Positions 15,790 through 25,498 of a stretch of DNA of 41,401 nt are shown one piece after another. Numbering within the stretch: the first letter of the stretch is position 1; each line of letters opens with the position of its first letter. The notes under the pieces were generated by a model that saw only the letters and a list, made by a program, of their open reading frames with translations, was not told the origin of the DNA and searched no databases. A program made the position numbers and the translations under genes. Where the stretch lies: NCBI GenBank assembly GCA_027489355.1, contig JAIXZY010000048.1, positions 1 to 41,401 of the forward strand, in the 5' to 3' direction. This DNA is from Paracoccaceae bacterium. GTDB taxonomy: Bacteria > Pseudomonadota > Alphaproteobacteria > Rhodobacterales > Rhodobacteraceae.

Positions 15790-17076
15790 ATGCCTGAAAC
15801 AACTGATCAATCGCAAAGGGTGATTGCCGTGATCGGCCTTGGCTATGTCGGACTGCCGCTCGCAGTGGAATTCGGAAAGCACCGTCCGGTTATTGGCTTC
15901 GACATCAAGCCTGAGCGCATCTCGGAATTGCAGGACGGCCACGACCACACACGCGAGGTTCCGTCGGAAGAACTGGCCGAGGCGCGGCATTTGACACTGA
16001 CGTCGAACCCCGCCGATCTAGGTGCGGCCACGATCTTCATCGTGACCGTGCCCACCCCGATCGACGCGCACAAGCGGCCTGACCTGACGCCCTTGGTGAA
16101 AGCCTCCGAAAGTGTGGGACGCGCGCTGAAAAAGGGCGACATCGTCATCTACGAATCCACCGTTTATCCGGGCGCCACGGAAGAGGACTGCGTTCCGGTG
16201 CTTGAGCGCGTCTCTGGACTGAAGTTCAACGTCGACTTCTTTTGCGGTTACAGTCCAGAACGCATCAACCCGGGTGACAAGGCGCACCGGCTGACAACGA
16301 TCCGCAAGGTCACCTCCGGGTCAACTCCCGAGACGGCGGAGACGGTTGATGCCCTCTACGCGGGCATCGTCACGGCGGGGACCTATCAGGCCGAGTCCAT
16401 TCGCATCGCCGAGGCGGCAAAGGTTATCGAGAACACCCAGCGCGACCTGAACATTGCTCTCATCAACGAGCTTGCCGTGATCTTCAACCGTATGGGCATA
16501 GATACGGAAGCGGTCCTGAAGGCGGCCGGGACGAAGTGGAACTTCCTTCCCTTCCGTCCGGGCCTGGTTGGGGGCCACTGCATCGGGGTCGATCCCTATT
16601 ACCTGACCCACAAGGCGGAAGCGTTGGGCTATCATCCTCAGGTGATCCTGGCCGGACGTCGGATCAATGACGGAATGGGCGGCTATGTGGCCCGGCAGAT
16701 GGTCAAGGCCATGCTCAAGCGTCGTATCCAGGTCGACGGTGCACGGGTTCTGGTCCTGGGCCTGACCTTCAAGGAGAACTGCCCGGACCTGCGGAATACC
16801 CGCGTCGTGGACGTGGTGGCGGAGTTGCGGGAATACGGCGTGCGCGTCGATATTCACGACCCTTGGGCAGATTCCGAGGAAGCGCTGAGCGAATATGGTC
16901 TTGAACTTGTCGCGGCGCCGGAACCCGCAGCGTATGACGGTATTTTGCTTGCCGTTGCGCATGACAGCTTTCGCCAAGCCGGCGCGACAACCCTGCGACG
17001 TTACGGACACGGCGGATGCGTGTTCTGCGATCTGAAGAGCGTGTTCTCGCCCGGTGACAGCGATCTGAGGCTGTGA
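15790..17076 (+). CDS. UDP-N-acetylhexosamine 6-dehydrogenase (TviB/WbpO type)
   Basis: A 428-residue nucleotide-sugar dehydrogenase distinct from Ugd. Motifs: [16 protein letters not shown], the NAD site [52 protein letters not shown], the catalytic cysteine in [17 protein letters not shown] (Cys264) and the C-terminal [16 protein letters not shown]. These match Vi-antigen TviB and WbpO, which oxidise UDP-GlcNAc/GalNAc at C6; UDP-ManNAc dehydrogenase (WecC) is the other possibility. Start at ATG 15790 leaves a 190-base gap after the epimerase gene in which I see no gene or clear signal. The stop overlaps the next start (TGATG). The product is a negatively charged N-acetylhexosaminuronate donor. 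Confidence 0.9.
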   Translation: MPETTDQSQRVIAVIGLGYVGLPLAVEFGKHRPVIGFDIKPERISELQDGHDHTREVPSEELAEARHLTLTSNPADLGAATIFIVTVPTPIDAHKRPDLTPLVKASESVGRALKKGDIVIYESTVYPGATEEDCVPVLERVSGLKFNVDFFCGYSPERINPGDKAHRLTTIRKVTSGSTPETAETVDALYAGIVTAGTYQAESIRIAEAAKVIENTQRDLNIALINELAVIFNRMGIDTEAVLKAAGTKWNFLPFRPGLVGGHCIGVDPYYLTHKAEALGYHPQVILAGRRINDGMGGYVARQMVKAMLKRRIQVDGARVLVLGLTFKENCPDLRNTRVVDVVAELREYGVRVDIHDPWADSEEALSEYGLELVAAPEPAAYDGILLAVAHDSFRQAGATTLRRYGHGGCVFCDLKSVFSPGDSDLRL

Positions 17077-17630
17077 TGATCCCCGGCGCGCTTGCCCGCA
17101 TCGAGGGCCCGAACCTGACCCTGCGGCTGATCAGGCCCGAGGATGCAGGGTATGTTCATGTTCTGCGGACCGATCCGGCCTATAGTCGTCACCTCTCCGA
17201 GGTGCGTGGCACGGCCGAGGAGCAGCGCCGTTGGATAGAAGCCTACAAGGCGCGCGAGGCCGACTTGCGCGAGCTATACTATGTCATCGAGCGCAAGGAT
17301 GGCACCCGCTGCGGCCTGGTCCGGCTTTATGACATCGGTTCCGAGAGCTTCACCTGGGGAAGCTGGATCCTTGACCGAAACAAGACACGCAAGGCCGCGC
17401 TGGAGAGTGCGATCCTGTCGTTCGGCGCAGGGTTCGATGGGCTTGGTACCTCTCTCGCGTATGTCGTCGTTCGGATCGAAAACGAGCACGCGGAGGCATT
17501 CTATCGCCGCCTTGGCATGACCGAAATCCGGCGCGACCTGCTGGACATTCATTTCAGCTATCCACGCAGCCGTTTCGATGCCGAGCGTGCCGCCTATATG
17601 GCGATCCTCGCAGAAGAGCGCGCCGAATGA
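17076..17630 (+). CDS. GNAT-family N-acyltransferase, likely sugar-amine acetyltransferase
   Basis: A 184-residue GNAT protein of RimJ/RimL-like build: NLTLRLIRPEDAGYVHVLR at the N-terminus, EEQRRWIEAYKAREADL, then YVIERKDGTRCGLVRLYDI (beta4) and VVRIENEHAEAFYRRLGM (C-terminal signature). The ATG at 17076 shares its A with the previous TGA; a GTG one codon earlier is possible. It lies directly before the ketoisomerase and aminotransferase genes of a 3-amino-3,6-dideoxyhexose pathway, so its probable substrate is dTDP-Fuc3N or dTDP-Qui3N. This is inference from position and family, strengthened by the apparent loss of the catalytic part in the hexapeptide domain of the next protein. Confidence 0.82.
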   Translation: MIPGALARIEGPNLTLRLIRPEDAGYVHVLRTDPAYSRHLSEVRGTAEEQRRWIEAYKAREADLRELYYVIERKDGTRCGLVRLYDIGSESFTWGSWILDRNKTRKAALESAILSFGAGFDGLGTSLAYVVVRIENEHAEAFYRRLGMTEIRRDLLDIHFSYPRSRFDAERAAYMAILAEERAE

Positions 17631-18388
17631 GCAATAAGGTCCTCGACTGCATCGTGCCTGCAAGTGCGCAGATTGGCGAAGGTGTGACTCTCGGCCCGCG
17701 TGTCGTTCTGGCCGGTGACGGAATAGTCCTGCGGCAAAACGCGCGCCTCGACGCCGCTGCCGTGATCGGGGACAATGTGACGATCGGCCAGGGTGCCTGG
17801 GTCCGCGCGGGGTCCGTCGTGCTTCGGTCGGTCCCGCCGAATGCGATCGTGGAAGGAAATCCCGCGCAGGTGGTCGGCTATCTGGACGGGGAAGGCACCC
17901 GCCGCAAACCGGATCCCAAGCACATAGACATTCACGCACTTGGAAGTCTGCCCCGCCCTTCCAAGATCGATCTGGGCGTTGGGCACAGCGCGCTGTTCCT
18001 CATGCGCAGGATCGCCGACGCGCGCGGCGCCCTGACGGTAGGAGAGGTGCCGACCGAGGTTCCGTTCTCACCCGCCAGATATTTCGTCATCTTCGACGTG
18101 CCTTCCATGGAACTGCGCGGCGAGCACGCGCACAAGCGCTGCCAGCAGTTTCTCGTCTGCCTGCACGGCTCCTGCCGGGTGCTGCTCGACGACGGAAAGA
18201 ACCGCTGCGAAGTCACCCTCGACCGGCCGGACATGGGGGTGTTCATGCCGGAAATGATCTGGGGAACGCAGTACCGATACAGCACGGATGCTGTCCTGCT
18301 GGTGTTCGCCTCACGCACTTACGAGGCCGAGGATTACTTGCGCACCTATGACGATTTCCTGGCTGAGCTGGAAAGGCGCGGTCAATGA
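17627..18388 (+). CDS. dTDP-4-keto-6-deoxyglucose 3,4-ketoisomerase fused to truncated hexapeptide domain (WxcM-like)
   Basis: A 253-residue two-domain protein. Residues about 12-85 form a short left-handed beta-helix ([35 protein letters not shown], ending [15 protein letters not shown]). Residues about 112-250 form a cupin of the FdtA/QdtA/WxcM family ([46 protein letters not shown]), which isomerises dTDP-4-keto-6-deoxyglucose to the 3-keto sugar. In Xanthomonas WxcM-type fusions the hexapeptide domain is an acetyltransferase; here it is shorter than usual and has no histidine before residue 98, so it may be catalytically dead and structural. ATGA overlaps at both ends couple it to the GNAT and aminotransferase genes. 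Fuc3N versus Qui3N cannot be decided from sequence. Confidence 0.88.
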   Translation: MSNKVLDCIVPASAQIGEGVTLGPRVVLAGDGIVLRQNARLDAAAVIGDNVTIGQGAWVRAGSVVLRSVPPNAIVEGNPAQVVGYLDGEGTRRKPDPKHIDIHALGSLPRPSKIDLGVGHSALFLMRRIADARGALTVGEVPTEVPFSPARYFVIFDVPSMELRGEHAHKRCQQFLVCLHGSCRVLLDDGKNRCEVTLDRPDMGVFMPEMIWGTQYRYSTDAVLLVFASRTYEAEDYLRTYDDFLAELERRGQ

Positions 18389-19488
18389 CCATCCCTTTCC
18401 TTGACCTCGGTGCCGCCTATCTGGAACTCAAGCCCGAGATCGATGCGGCGATACATCGGGTTCTCCATTCGGGCTGGTATATCCTCGGACCCGAGGTGGA
18501 GGCCTTCGAGGCCGAGTGGGCAGAATATTGCGGGGCCGATCACGCGGTCGGAGTCGCCAACGGGCTGGATGCGCTGATCCTCGCGCTGCGGGCGCTGAAG
18601 ATCGGTCCGGGGGACGAGGTGATCGTACCGTCGAACACCTATATCGCCACCTGGCTGGCCGTCACCGCCGTCGGCGCGCGGCTGGTCCCGGTGGAGCCAG
18701 ATCCCGCAACACTGAACATCGACCCCAGCCGCATTGCCGCCGCGATCTCTTCTGCGACACGGGCGATACTTCCCGTCCATCTTTATGGACAGTCGGTCGA
18801 CCTTGACCCGATCCTCGCGCTGGCGCGCCAGCATGGCCTTGCGGTGGTCGAAGATGCGGCCCAGGCGCATGGTGCGCGCTACAAGGGAAAACGCATCGGT
18901 GCACATGGCGATGTGGTCTGCTGGAGCTTTTACCCCGGCAAGAATCTGGGCGCGCTTGGCGATGGGGGCGCAGTGACCACGAACCGCGCCGACTTGGCCG
19001 ATCGAATCCGCGTTCTGCGCAACTATGGCAGCCGGGTGAAATACGTGAACGAGGTGCAGGGCGTGAACTCGCGCCTTGATCCGATACAGGCGGCCGTCCT
19101 GCGTGCCAAGCTGCCGCATCTGGATGCATGGACGCAGCGTCGCCGCGCGATCGCGAAGGTCTACGCCGACGGCCTGCGCGGCTGCAAACTGACACTGCCG
19201 CATGTGCCGGACTGGGCCGAGCCAGCCTGGCATCTGTATGTGGTCCGCTCCACATCCCGCGACCAGCTGCAGAAGCGGCTTTCCGACGCCGGGATCGGAA
19301 CGCTGATCCACTATCCGATCCCGCCGCACATGCAGGAGGCCTACGATCATCTGGGTCTGGCACCTTCGGCCCTGCCGCTGGCCCGCCGCCTGGCCGACGA
19401 GGTGCTGAGCCTGCCGATGGGGCCGCACCTGACCCTTGAAGATGCGGGGCGTGTGGTTGAACTGCTTTCGGGGGTATCCCCGGCGTGA
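18385..19488 (+). CDS. DegT/DnrJ/EryC1/StrS-family sugar aminotransferase (FdtB/QdtB-like)
   Basis: A 367-residue PLP-dependent aminotransferase. Motifs: [20 protein letters not shown] at the start, [28 protein letters not shown] (PLP phosphate), [15 protein letters not shown] (the aspartate contacting PLP), and the Schiff-base lysine Lys186 in [16 protein letters not shown]. These are typical of FdtB/QdtB, which aminate dTDP-3-keto-6-deoxyhexose using glutamate. It follows the ketoisomerase with an ATGA overlap, as expected for the Fuc3NAc/Qui3NAc pathway. The GTGA overlap downstream couples it to wzx. Confidence 0.93.
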   Translation: MTIPFLDLGAAYLELKPEIDAAIHRVLHSGWYILGPEVEAFEAEWAEYCGADHAVGVANGLDALILALRALKIGPGDEVIVPSNTYIATWLAVTAVGARLVPVEPDPATLNIDPSRIAAAISSATRAILPVHLYGQSVDLDPILALARQHGLAVVEDAAQAHGARYKGKRIGAHGDVVCWSFYPGKNLGALGDGGAVTTNRADLADRIRVLRNYGSRVKYVNEVQGVNSRLDPIQAAVLRAKLPHLDAWTQRRRAIAKVYADGLRGCKLTLPHVPDWAEPAWHLYVVRSTSRDQLQKRLSDAGIGTLIHYPIPPHMQEAYDHLGLAPSALPLARRLADEVLSLPMGPHLTLEDAGRVVELLSGVSPA

Positions 19489-20993
19489 GCGGGTCATCCT
19501 ACCGCACGATCCTGCGTTCATCTTCGATCATCGGAGGATCGCAGGTGGTGAACATCGCCGCCGGTCTGGTGAAGATGAAGGCTGCGGCTGTGCTTCTAGG
19601 ACCGGCCGGTGTCGGCCTGGTGGGCCTGTATCTCAGCTTGGTGCAGACGGCATCGTCGATAGCGGGTCTGGGCTTAAGCAACGTCGGAACCCGGCAGATC
19701 GCAGCCGCACACGCCTCTGGCGGGGACGAGGCCGTCGGCCGCGTGCGTCGGGCTCTGTTCTGGGGAACGCTCGCGCTTTCGATCTTGGGAGGTGCGCTGT
19801 TCTGGTCGGCCAGCGGCATTATCGCCCGGACGATTCTTCGGGACGAGGCACGCGCGACTGATGTGGCGTGGCTGTCGATCGGCGTTGCTCTGTCCGTCGC
19901 GTCAGGGTCGCAGATTGCGCTACTGACCGGAATGCGGCGCGTTGGAGACCGCGCGCGTATCAGCATAGGCTCCGGCGTTCTTGGCGCCGCCCTCGGGGTC
20001 CTGGCCCTATGGGTTCTGGGAACATACGGGCTTATCGTGATGGTTCTGGTCGCCCCTCTGGTCAGCTTCCTGCTGGGCCATTTTTACGTGGCGCGGCTGG
20101 GGCGGCCTGGGGGTCCGTCAATCCGTCTGACGGAACTGGCGCGCGAATGGCAGCAGATGGTCACGATCGGTGTCGCTTTCATGGTGAGCGGCCTTGTTAC
20201 CTCGTTGGGCCATCTTGGCGTGCGCACGCTTATACAGCAGGACCTGGGGGCAGGGGCCTTGGGACAGTTCCAAGCCGCATGGTCAATCGGAATGACGTAT
20301 CTGGGCTTCGTACTGGGGGCCATGGGATCGGACTACTATCCGCGCCTGACCGCTGTCATCCGCGATGCGACCGCCGCAACGCGACTGGTAAACGAGCAGA
20401 CTGAAGTCGCTCTCCTTCTCTGTGCGCCTGTTCTGCTGGCGATGCTCGGCCTCGCGCCGTGGATCATCCCCGTGCTGTACTCCAGCGACTTCGCGCCCGC
20501 CGTCGATATCCTCCGGTGGCAACTTCTTGGCGACATCCTCAAGGTCATGAGCTGGCCGCTGGGCTATGTCGTTCTCGCCGCAGGGGCCGGGAAGACCTAC
20601 ATCGCCACCGAAAGCGTCGGGATGGGTATCCTCCTGCTTGGCGTGTTCGTGCTGCTGCCAGGCTTCGGGATCACCGGGACCGGAGTTGCCTTCCTTCTGA
20701 TGTACGTCGTTTACCTGCCGCTGGTCTGGTGGCTGGCAGCGCGGAGGATCAGGTTCCGCTGGACGCCAGCGGTTCAGGCGCAGGCGCTGTCGGTCATCGC
20801 GGCCGCCGTAACTGTGGACACCGCGGCGCGTTGGTCCGACCTGCTCGGTGCAGTCCTTGGCGTGGCGCTGGCGGCCGGCATGGGACTTTGGGCGCTCTTG
20901 CGATTGTCGTCAGTCACCAGCGCACGCGGCCGTCTGGGCCGTATCGCCCGTCTGGGGGAAAGGGTGAGGGGATGGACGATCAGGATACGGTAA
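19485..20993 (+). CDS. Wzx-type polysaccharide flippase (MOP superfamily)
   Basis: A 502-residue polytopic protein with about 12-14 membrane segments. Its N-terminus ([20 protein letters not shown], then [18 protein letters not shown]) closely resembles the O-antigen translocases of the WzxE type. It would flip undecaprenyl-PP-linked repeat units to the periplasm. GTG start in a GTGA overlap with the aminotransferase gene. The last 22 bases overlap the next glycosyltransferase gene, which is unusual but fits a compact operon. A Wzy-type polymerase is encoded at 25498 and a Wzc at 8171, so the system is Wzx/Wzy-dependent. Confidence 0.92.
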   Translation: MSGSSYRTILRSSSIIGGSQVVNIAAGLVKMKAAAVLLGPAGVGLVGLYLSLVQTASSIAGLGLSNVGTRQIAAAHASGGDEAVGRVRRALFWGTLALSILGGALFWSASGIIARTILRDEARATDVAWLSIGVALSVASGSQIALLTGMRRVGDRARISIGSGVLGAALGVLALWVLGTYGLIVMVLVAPLVSFLLGHFYVARLGRPGGPSIRLTELAREWQQMVTIGVAFMVSGLVTSLGHLGVRTLIQQDLGAGALGQFQAAWSIGMTYLGFVLGAMGSDYYPRLTAVIRDATAATRLVNEQTEVALLLCAPVLLAMLGLAPWIIPVLYSSDFAPAVDILRWQLLGDILKVMSWPLGYVVLAAGAGKTYIATESVGMGILLLGVFVLLPGFGITGTGVAFLLMYVVYLPLVWWLAARRIRFRWTPAVQAQALSVIAAAVTVDTAARWSDLLGAVLGVALAAGMGLWALLRLSSVTSARGRLGRIARLGERVRGWTIRIR

Positions 20994-22048
20994 GCCTCTA
21001 CGGCAACGCCACTCTGCCCGCGGCGACGCCCGACCGACCCTTGGTGACTTTTGCCCTGTTTGCCTACAATCAGGAGCAATTCATCCGCGAGGCGGTGGCG
21101 GGCGCATTGTCCCAGACATACTCACCACTCGAGATCATCCTGTCCGACGACTGCTCCAGCGATCGAACCTTCGCGATCATGGAGGAGCTGGCGCGGGAGT
21201 ATGACGGTCCGCATTTGGTGAAAGTTCGGAGGAACGCGATCAACCTCATGACCGCCTTGCATGTTCAGGCCGTCGCCAACGAAATGCAGGGCGATCTCAT
21301 GGTGGTTGCTGCCGGCGACGATGTCTCGCTGCCACATCGGGTCACGCGGCTTGTCGAATCCTGGGTGCAGGGGGCCCGCAATCCCGTCGTGCTGCACAGT
21401 CATGCGTGTCTCATGACAGAGAACGGCGAGATTCTGGACGAAGTAGCCCGCCCACGATCCAGACCTGGAGCGACGGTCAACCTCGACTGGTTCTTGAAAG
21501 AACAGATCAATCCTATCCTCTCGCCAACTGCCGCCTATGCCCGGGTGCTGTTCCAAGGCTTTGCCTCACTGATTGGGGGAAGCTTGATCGAGGATGGTCC
21601 TCTGGTGACCAGGGGTTTCCTGATGGGCAGCTTCCTGGCGGTGGAGGAGGCGCTGCTGATCCAGCGGAAAGTCCGGAACTCGTCGGGTACGGGCTATTCC
21701 TGCCACGATCTGCCGAGGTGGAATCGTTTTGTCCGTTCGAAGGTGATCTCGAGCTTCAACAAGCTGCAGGACATTCCGGCCGGTTGCGCTGAACCGGATC
21801 AGGCTCGCCTGCTTGCCGGGCGGATCCGCAAGGATATCCGGTCGCTGTCGAAATGCGTCTTTGCCGAGCATCTGTCGCATTCGACCTTCGGCAGGATCTG
21901 GATGGCAGCCACGATCGTCCTATTCTATCCCGCTTCATATCGATTGCGCGGGCGCATCGGCTTCGCTCTGGCGTTCGCGAACCTTGACGGGCCATCGCAT
22001 TTCCTGAAGCGCCTTTTCCCGTCAAAGCGTTCGGCACTGCAGCGGTAG
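20972..22048 (+). CDS. Glycosyltransferase family 2
   Basis: A 358-residue GT-A enzyme. The start of the catalytic domain is clear: LVTFALFAYNQEQFIREAVA, QTYSPLEIILSDDCSSDRT, and a DxD-like metal site in MVVAAGDDVSLPHR. The C-terminal part has a hydrophobic stretch (IWMAATIVLFYPASYRLRG), possibly an amphipathic membrane anchor. ATG at 20972 lies inside the end of wzx with GGGTGAGGGG just upstream, so translation is coupled. Substrate unknown. Confidence 0.9.
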   Translation: MDDQDTVSLYGNATLPAATPDRPLVTFALFAYNQEQFIREAVAGALSQTYSPLEIILSDDCSSDRTFAIMEELAREYDGPHLVKVRRNAINLMTALHVQAVANEMQGDLMVVAAGDDVSLPHRVTRLVESWVQGARNPVVLHSHACLMTENGEILDEVARPRSRPGATVNLDWFLKEQINPILSPTAAYARVLFQGFASLIGGSLIEDGPLVTRGFLMGSFLAVEEALLIQRKVRNSSGTGYSCHDLPRWNRFVRSKVISSFNKLQDIPAGCAEPDQARLLAGRIRKDIRSLSKCVFAEHLSHSTFGRIWMAATIVLFYPASYRLRGRIGFALAFANLDGPSHFLKRLFPSKRSALQR

Positions 22049-22050
22049 TC

Positions 22051-23145
22051 GTGCAACGACCAATCACATACGCCGTGCCCGCAGACCTTGGTTCTGGCGC
22101 AGCGCATTGCGTACACATCGTGAAGATGGGCGCAGCGCTCAGGCGCTTGGGCGTTGAGGTCGATATCTGCGTAAAGGACGCTCCACCCGATGCAATTCTG
22201 ACACGGGACTTTGGATTGGACACCAGCTTTCCAGTCACACGCATTGCCACGCGGGGTTACGGTCCGGCCTCCCTTAGATTTGGTCGCGGTGTCCTTGCCG
22301 GAATCTCTGAAACCTCTGTCGTCCTGACGCGAAACCTGGTGACGGCATGGCTGACCGCCCGGGCCGGGCATTTCACGCTGCTAGAGTTGCATTCGCCGCT
22401 GGAAACGGTGCGCGAGCGCATTCTGTTCCGGCTCTTCATCACTAGGAAACGCGCCATCGGATTGGTAACGATCACCAATTCGCTGAAAGGGCGCTTTATC
22501 AACGACTTCGGCTCCGCAATAGCCCCTCGCATCGAGGTTCTCCCCGACGCAGCGGATCCGCTGCCGTTCCAGACGTGTCGCGCCCCATGGCCCCCCAAAG
22601 TTGGCTATGTCGGCTCCTTTCTTCCTGGAAAGGGTGCGGAGCTTGTCCTGAAAATTGCCGCCCTCATGCCGGAGACGAAATTTGTGATGGTGGGCGGTCC
22701 GGATTCCGCTTTGCCACAGGGAAAAAGGCCACCGAACGTCTCCCTTCTTGGACGCCTTTCGCATGTCGAGGCTATGCGGCAAATGGCTGGTTTCTCCGTC
22801 GCCTTGCTTCCCAATCAATCCAAGGTGCTCGTCTCGGATGGAAGGGCAGACATCGGCAGCTGGACCTCACCGCTGAAGCTGTTTGAATACATGTCGGCGC
22901 ATCGCCCCATCGTGGCGTCTCGGCTACCGGTTCTGCAAGAGGTCCTGGTGGACGGGCGAAACGCCTTGCTTGCTGATCCGCTGGATGCGGGAGACTGGGC
23001 AGCAAAGATCCGGCAGCTGCTCGGGGACGAGGTGATGGCCCGCGCCTTGGCAGACACTGCGTATCAGGATCTTCTATCCAATTACTCCTGGGATGCGCGG
23101 GCTCGTCGAATGGTCGACATTCTTGGATCTGCGAGACAATCGTGA
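22051..23145 (+). CDS. Glycosyltransferase family 4
   Basis: A 364-residue GT-B protein with a GTG start two bases after the previous stop. The N-terminal acceptor domain has YAVPADLGSGAAHCVHIVKM; the donor domain has VGYVGSFLPGKGAELVLKIA, FVMVGGPDSALPQGKR, and the late motif SPLKLFEYMSAHRPIVAS (EX7E-like region typical of GT4). The C-terminus holds SNYSWDARARRMVDIL, again common in this family. It overlaps the next gene by GTGA. Linkage and sugar cannot be predicted. Confidence 0.9.
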   Translation: MQRPITYAVPADLGSGAAHCVHIVKMGAALRRLGVEVDICVKDAPPDAILTRDFGLDTSFPVTRIATRGYGPASLRFGRGVLAGISETSVVLTRNLVTAWLTARAGHFTLLELHSPLETVRERILFRLFITRKRAIGLVTITNSLKGRFINDFGSAIAPRIEVLPDAADPLPFQTCRAPWPPKVGYVGSFLPGKGAELVLKIAALMPETKFVMVGGPDSALPQGKRPPNVSLLGRLSHVEAMRQMAGFSVALLPNQSKVLVSDGRADIGSWTSPLKLFEYMSAHRPIVASRLPVLQEVLVDGRNALLADPLDAGDWAAKIRQLLGDEVMARALADTAYQDLLSNYSWDARARRMVDILGSARQS

Positions 23146-24365
23146 CTGACAGATCGACCGCCATCCCCACCCTCTACCTCACCAGAAACGGCCTTCTCGA
23201 GCCGCTCGGGCAAAGTCAGGTCCTTTCCTATCTCCGAGGATTGTCGCGAGAGTATAGGATCACGCTCATTACCTTTGAGAAGGATGCCGACAGCGCCGAC
23301 GTTCGGCGGATGCGGGCGATGCGCGCCGAATGCGAGGTGCTGGGGATCCGGTGGTTGCCGCAGCGTTTCCGAACGGGACCGAAGGTAATCACGCCTGCAC
23401 TTTCGATCCTGTGGTTGCTCTGGCTCGTGCTTCGCGAGGTGAAAGGACAGCAGGTGCGTCTTATCCATGCGCGGTCCTATGTTCCTGCGGCGGTGGCGAT
23501 GGTTGTGGGGCGCCTCACTCGCGTGCCATTCATCTTCGACATGCGGGCCCTCTGGCCCGAAGAGCTCATCACCTCCGGACGGCTGCGGCGCGGGTCGCTG
23601 CTGCACCGCGCTATTGTTGCGGCGGAACGTGCCTGCCTGCGCCGGGCGGCAGCGGTCGTGGCACTGACCCGCGCCGCGGTCGACCACCTGAGCCGCGTCT
23701 ATCCAGGTGAACTGGATGGGCAGGAAGTCGCGGTGATACCCACTTGTGCCGACCTGGCGCGGTTTGTCCCGGCCAAGGAGAGACCGCCTCGTCACGTCAT
23801 AGGCTGTCTTGGTACGGTGCTGAGCGGCTGGTTTCGACTGGACTGGCTTGCGATGTTCCTGCAGGTCGCGGCCTCGCATGATCCGCACGCGGTGTTCGAT
23901 GTGACAACCCGGGACGACCCGCACATGGTGCGAGCGGCCCTGGACCCAACCGGGCAGCTTGGACACCGACTGTACATTGCCGCGGCAGATCCGAGCGAGG
24001 TCCACCGGATCGTTCAGGGACAGACGGTCTCGGTCATGTTCTACGCGGGCGGGCATGTGTCGGAACTGGGTCGGTCACCGACCAGAATGGCGGAGATTCT
24101 GGGATGCGGACTGCCGGTCGTAGCCAACGAAGGCGTCGGCGATGTTGCCCGCATCATCCGCGAGTATCGGGTCGGCATCCTGGCCACTGCTGGGGACACC
24201 AGCGCCATGACGAAGGCCTGGGAGGACCTGCTGGATCTGCTGAAGGATCCGGACCTTGCAAGCCGCTGCCGGCGGGCCGCCGAAGAAGTATTTTCGCTGG
24301 AAGCCGGAACAGCGGCCTACACCCGTCTCTATCGCCAGCTGATCGAGGCCAAACCTGCCGGCTGA
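23142..24365 (+). CDS. Glycosyltransferase family 4
   Basis: A 407-residue GT-B protein beginning YLTRNGLLEPLGQSQVLSYL, a hallmark N-terminus of a GT4 subgroup found in EPS clusters, followed by HARSYVPAAVAMV and PFIFDMRALWPEELI. The donor domain shows VIGCLGTVLSGWFRLDW and PTRMAEILGCGLPVVANEGV. GTG start in a GTGA overlap with the upstream glycosyltransferase gene. The next gene follows after 47 bases. Specific activity unknown. Confidence 0.9.
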   Translation: MTDRSTAIPTLYLTRNGLLEPLGQSQVLSYLRGLSREYRITLITFEKDADSADVRRMRAMRAECEVLGIRWLPQRFRTGPKVITPALSILWLLWLVLREVKGQQVRLIHARSYVPAAVAMVVGRLTRVPFIFDMRALWPEELITSGRLRRGSLLHRAIVAAERACLRRAAAVVALTRAAVDHLSRVYPGELDGQEVAVIPTCADLARFVPAKERPPRHVIGCLGTVLSGWFRLDWLAMFLQVAASHDPHAVFDVTTRDDPHMVRAALDPTGQLGHRLYIAAADPSEVHRIVQGQTVSVMFYAGGHVSELGRSPTRMAEILGCGLPVVANEGVGDVARIIREYRVGILATAGDTSAMTKAWEDLLDLLKDPDLASRCRRAAEEVFSLEAGTAAYTRLYRQLIEAKPAG

Positions 24366-24412
24366 CTTTCGGTCTCCTTCACCTGCCCACGTCATGCGCG
24401 GACGGAGCGACA

Positions 24413-25498
24413 ATGCCCATTAACCTTAGTGTCCTGAACCGCTATTCGCGGCTGGGGGCGTCCAGCCGTTTGCGGACGATGCAGTACAGCGACTACCTGC
24501 TGGCCGAGGGCATCTGCACGACCCACAATCCGCTATTTTCCGAACAGTATCTGCGCCAGCTTTATTCGGGGATCTCGACTGTCGGATCGGCGCTTTCCGC
24601 CTATGTCCGAAGGGTGCGGGTTCTGCGTCGCGCAAGCCGGGCGGATGTGCTCTGGCTTGAAAAGGAGGCGCTGCCCTGGCTGCCTTTCATCATCGAGCGC
24701 ACGCTTCTGCCGCGCAGCGTTCCGGTTGTGGTCGATTACGACGATGCCGTGTTTCATCGATATGACCGTCACCGATCCCCGTTTGTCAGGCACATTCTGG
24801 GTCGCAAGCTTGATCGGTTGATGGCCTCTGCGGCACTTGTGACAGCGGGGAACCAGTATCTGGCAGAAAGAGCCAGACAGGCCGGGGCCGCAAGGGTCGA
24901 GATCGTGCCAACCGTCGTCGATCTTGCCGCCTACCAGGCAAGGTGTTCGGCGGTTTCCGGCGGAACCCCGACAATCGGCTGGATCGGAACGCCCAGCACC
25001 TGGTCTGAGTACATGGCCCCCATGATGCCGCTTCTCATTTCGATTGCGGCAGATGCCGGCGCGCGGATTCTTTCGGTGGGTGCGGGCCGGGCTGCGTCGC
25101 CTCATCTCTTGCTCGACAGCATGCCATGGACCGAGGCTTCGGAAGTCGCACGTATTCAGGCAATGGATATCGGGGTCATGCCGCTGACGGACACCCCGTG
25201 GGCGCGCGGAAAGTGCGGGTACAAGCTGATTCAGTACATGGCCTGCGGCGTTCCCGTCATCGCGTCGCCCGTCGGCGTGAACAGTCAGATCGTCGAACAC
25301 GGAGTGAACGGTTTCCTCGCTTCGACAGAGCGCGAATGGGCCGAGGCGCTGCGCCGCCTGCTCAGGGATCCCGCCCTGCGCGTTGCGATGGGGCGCGAGG
25401 GGCGCCGCAAGGTGGAAAATGACTACTCGCTGCAGGTCTGGGGGCCGCGCGTGGCCGGACTGATCGCCGAAGTTGCGCGTGGTGCGACGCGACTCTGA
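24413..25498 (+). CDS. Glycosyltransferase family 4
   Basis: A 361-residue GT-B protein starting MPINLSVLNRYSRLGASSRL, with VVVDYDDAVFHRYDRHRS, a region common in GT4 proteins of EPS loci, then PTIGWIGTPSTWSEYM and the donor motif GKCGYKLIQYMACGVPVIAS. ATG at 24413 has GGAG six bases upstream. The stop shares bases with the following polymerase start (TGATG). This is the fifth glycosyltransferase of the locus, so the repeat unit may have about six sugars including the initiating one. Confidence 0.9.
   Translation: MPINLSVLNRYSRLGASSRLRTMQYSDYLLAEGICTTHNPLFSEQYLRQLYSGISTVGSALSAYVRRVRVLRRASRADVLWLEKEALPWLPFIIERTLLPRSVPVVVDYDDAVFHRYDRHRSPFVRHILGRKLDRLMASAALVTAGNQYLAERARQAGAARVEIVPTVVDLAAYQARCSAVSGGTPTIGWIGTPSTWSEYMAPMMPLLISIAADAGARILSVGAGRAASPHLLLDSMPWTEASEVARIQAMDIGVMPLTDTPWARGKCGYKLIQYMACGVPVIASPVGVNSQIVEHGVNGFLASTEREWAEALRRLLRDPALRVAMGREGRRKVENDYSLQVWGPRVAGLIAEVARGATRL

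Noticed and set aside
22038-22054. GCGGTAGTCGTGC at the junction of two glycosyltransferase genes resembles the ops site.
   Set aside because: CGG TAG is the last codon and stop of the upstream gene and GTG the start of the next; the match to the local core is 7 of 10.
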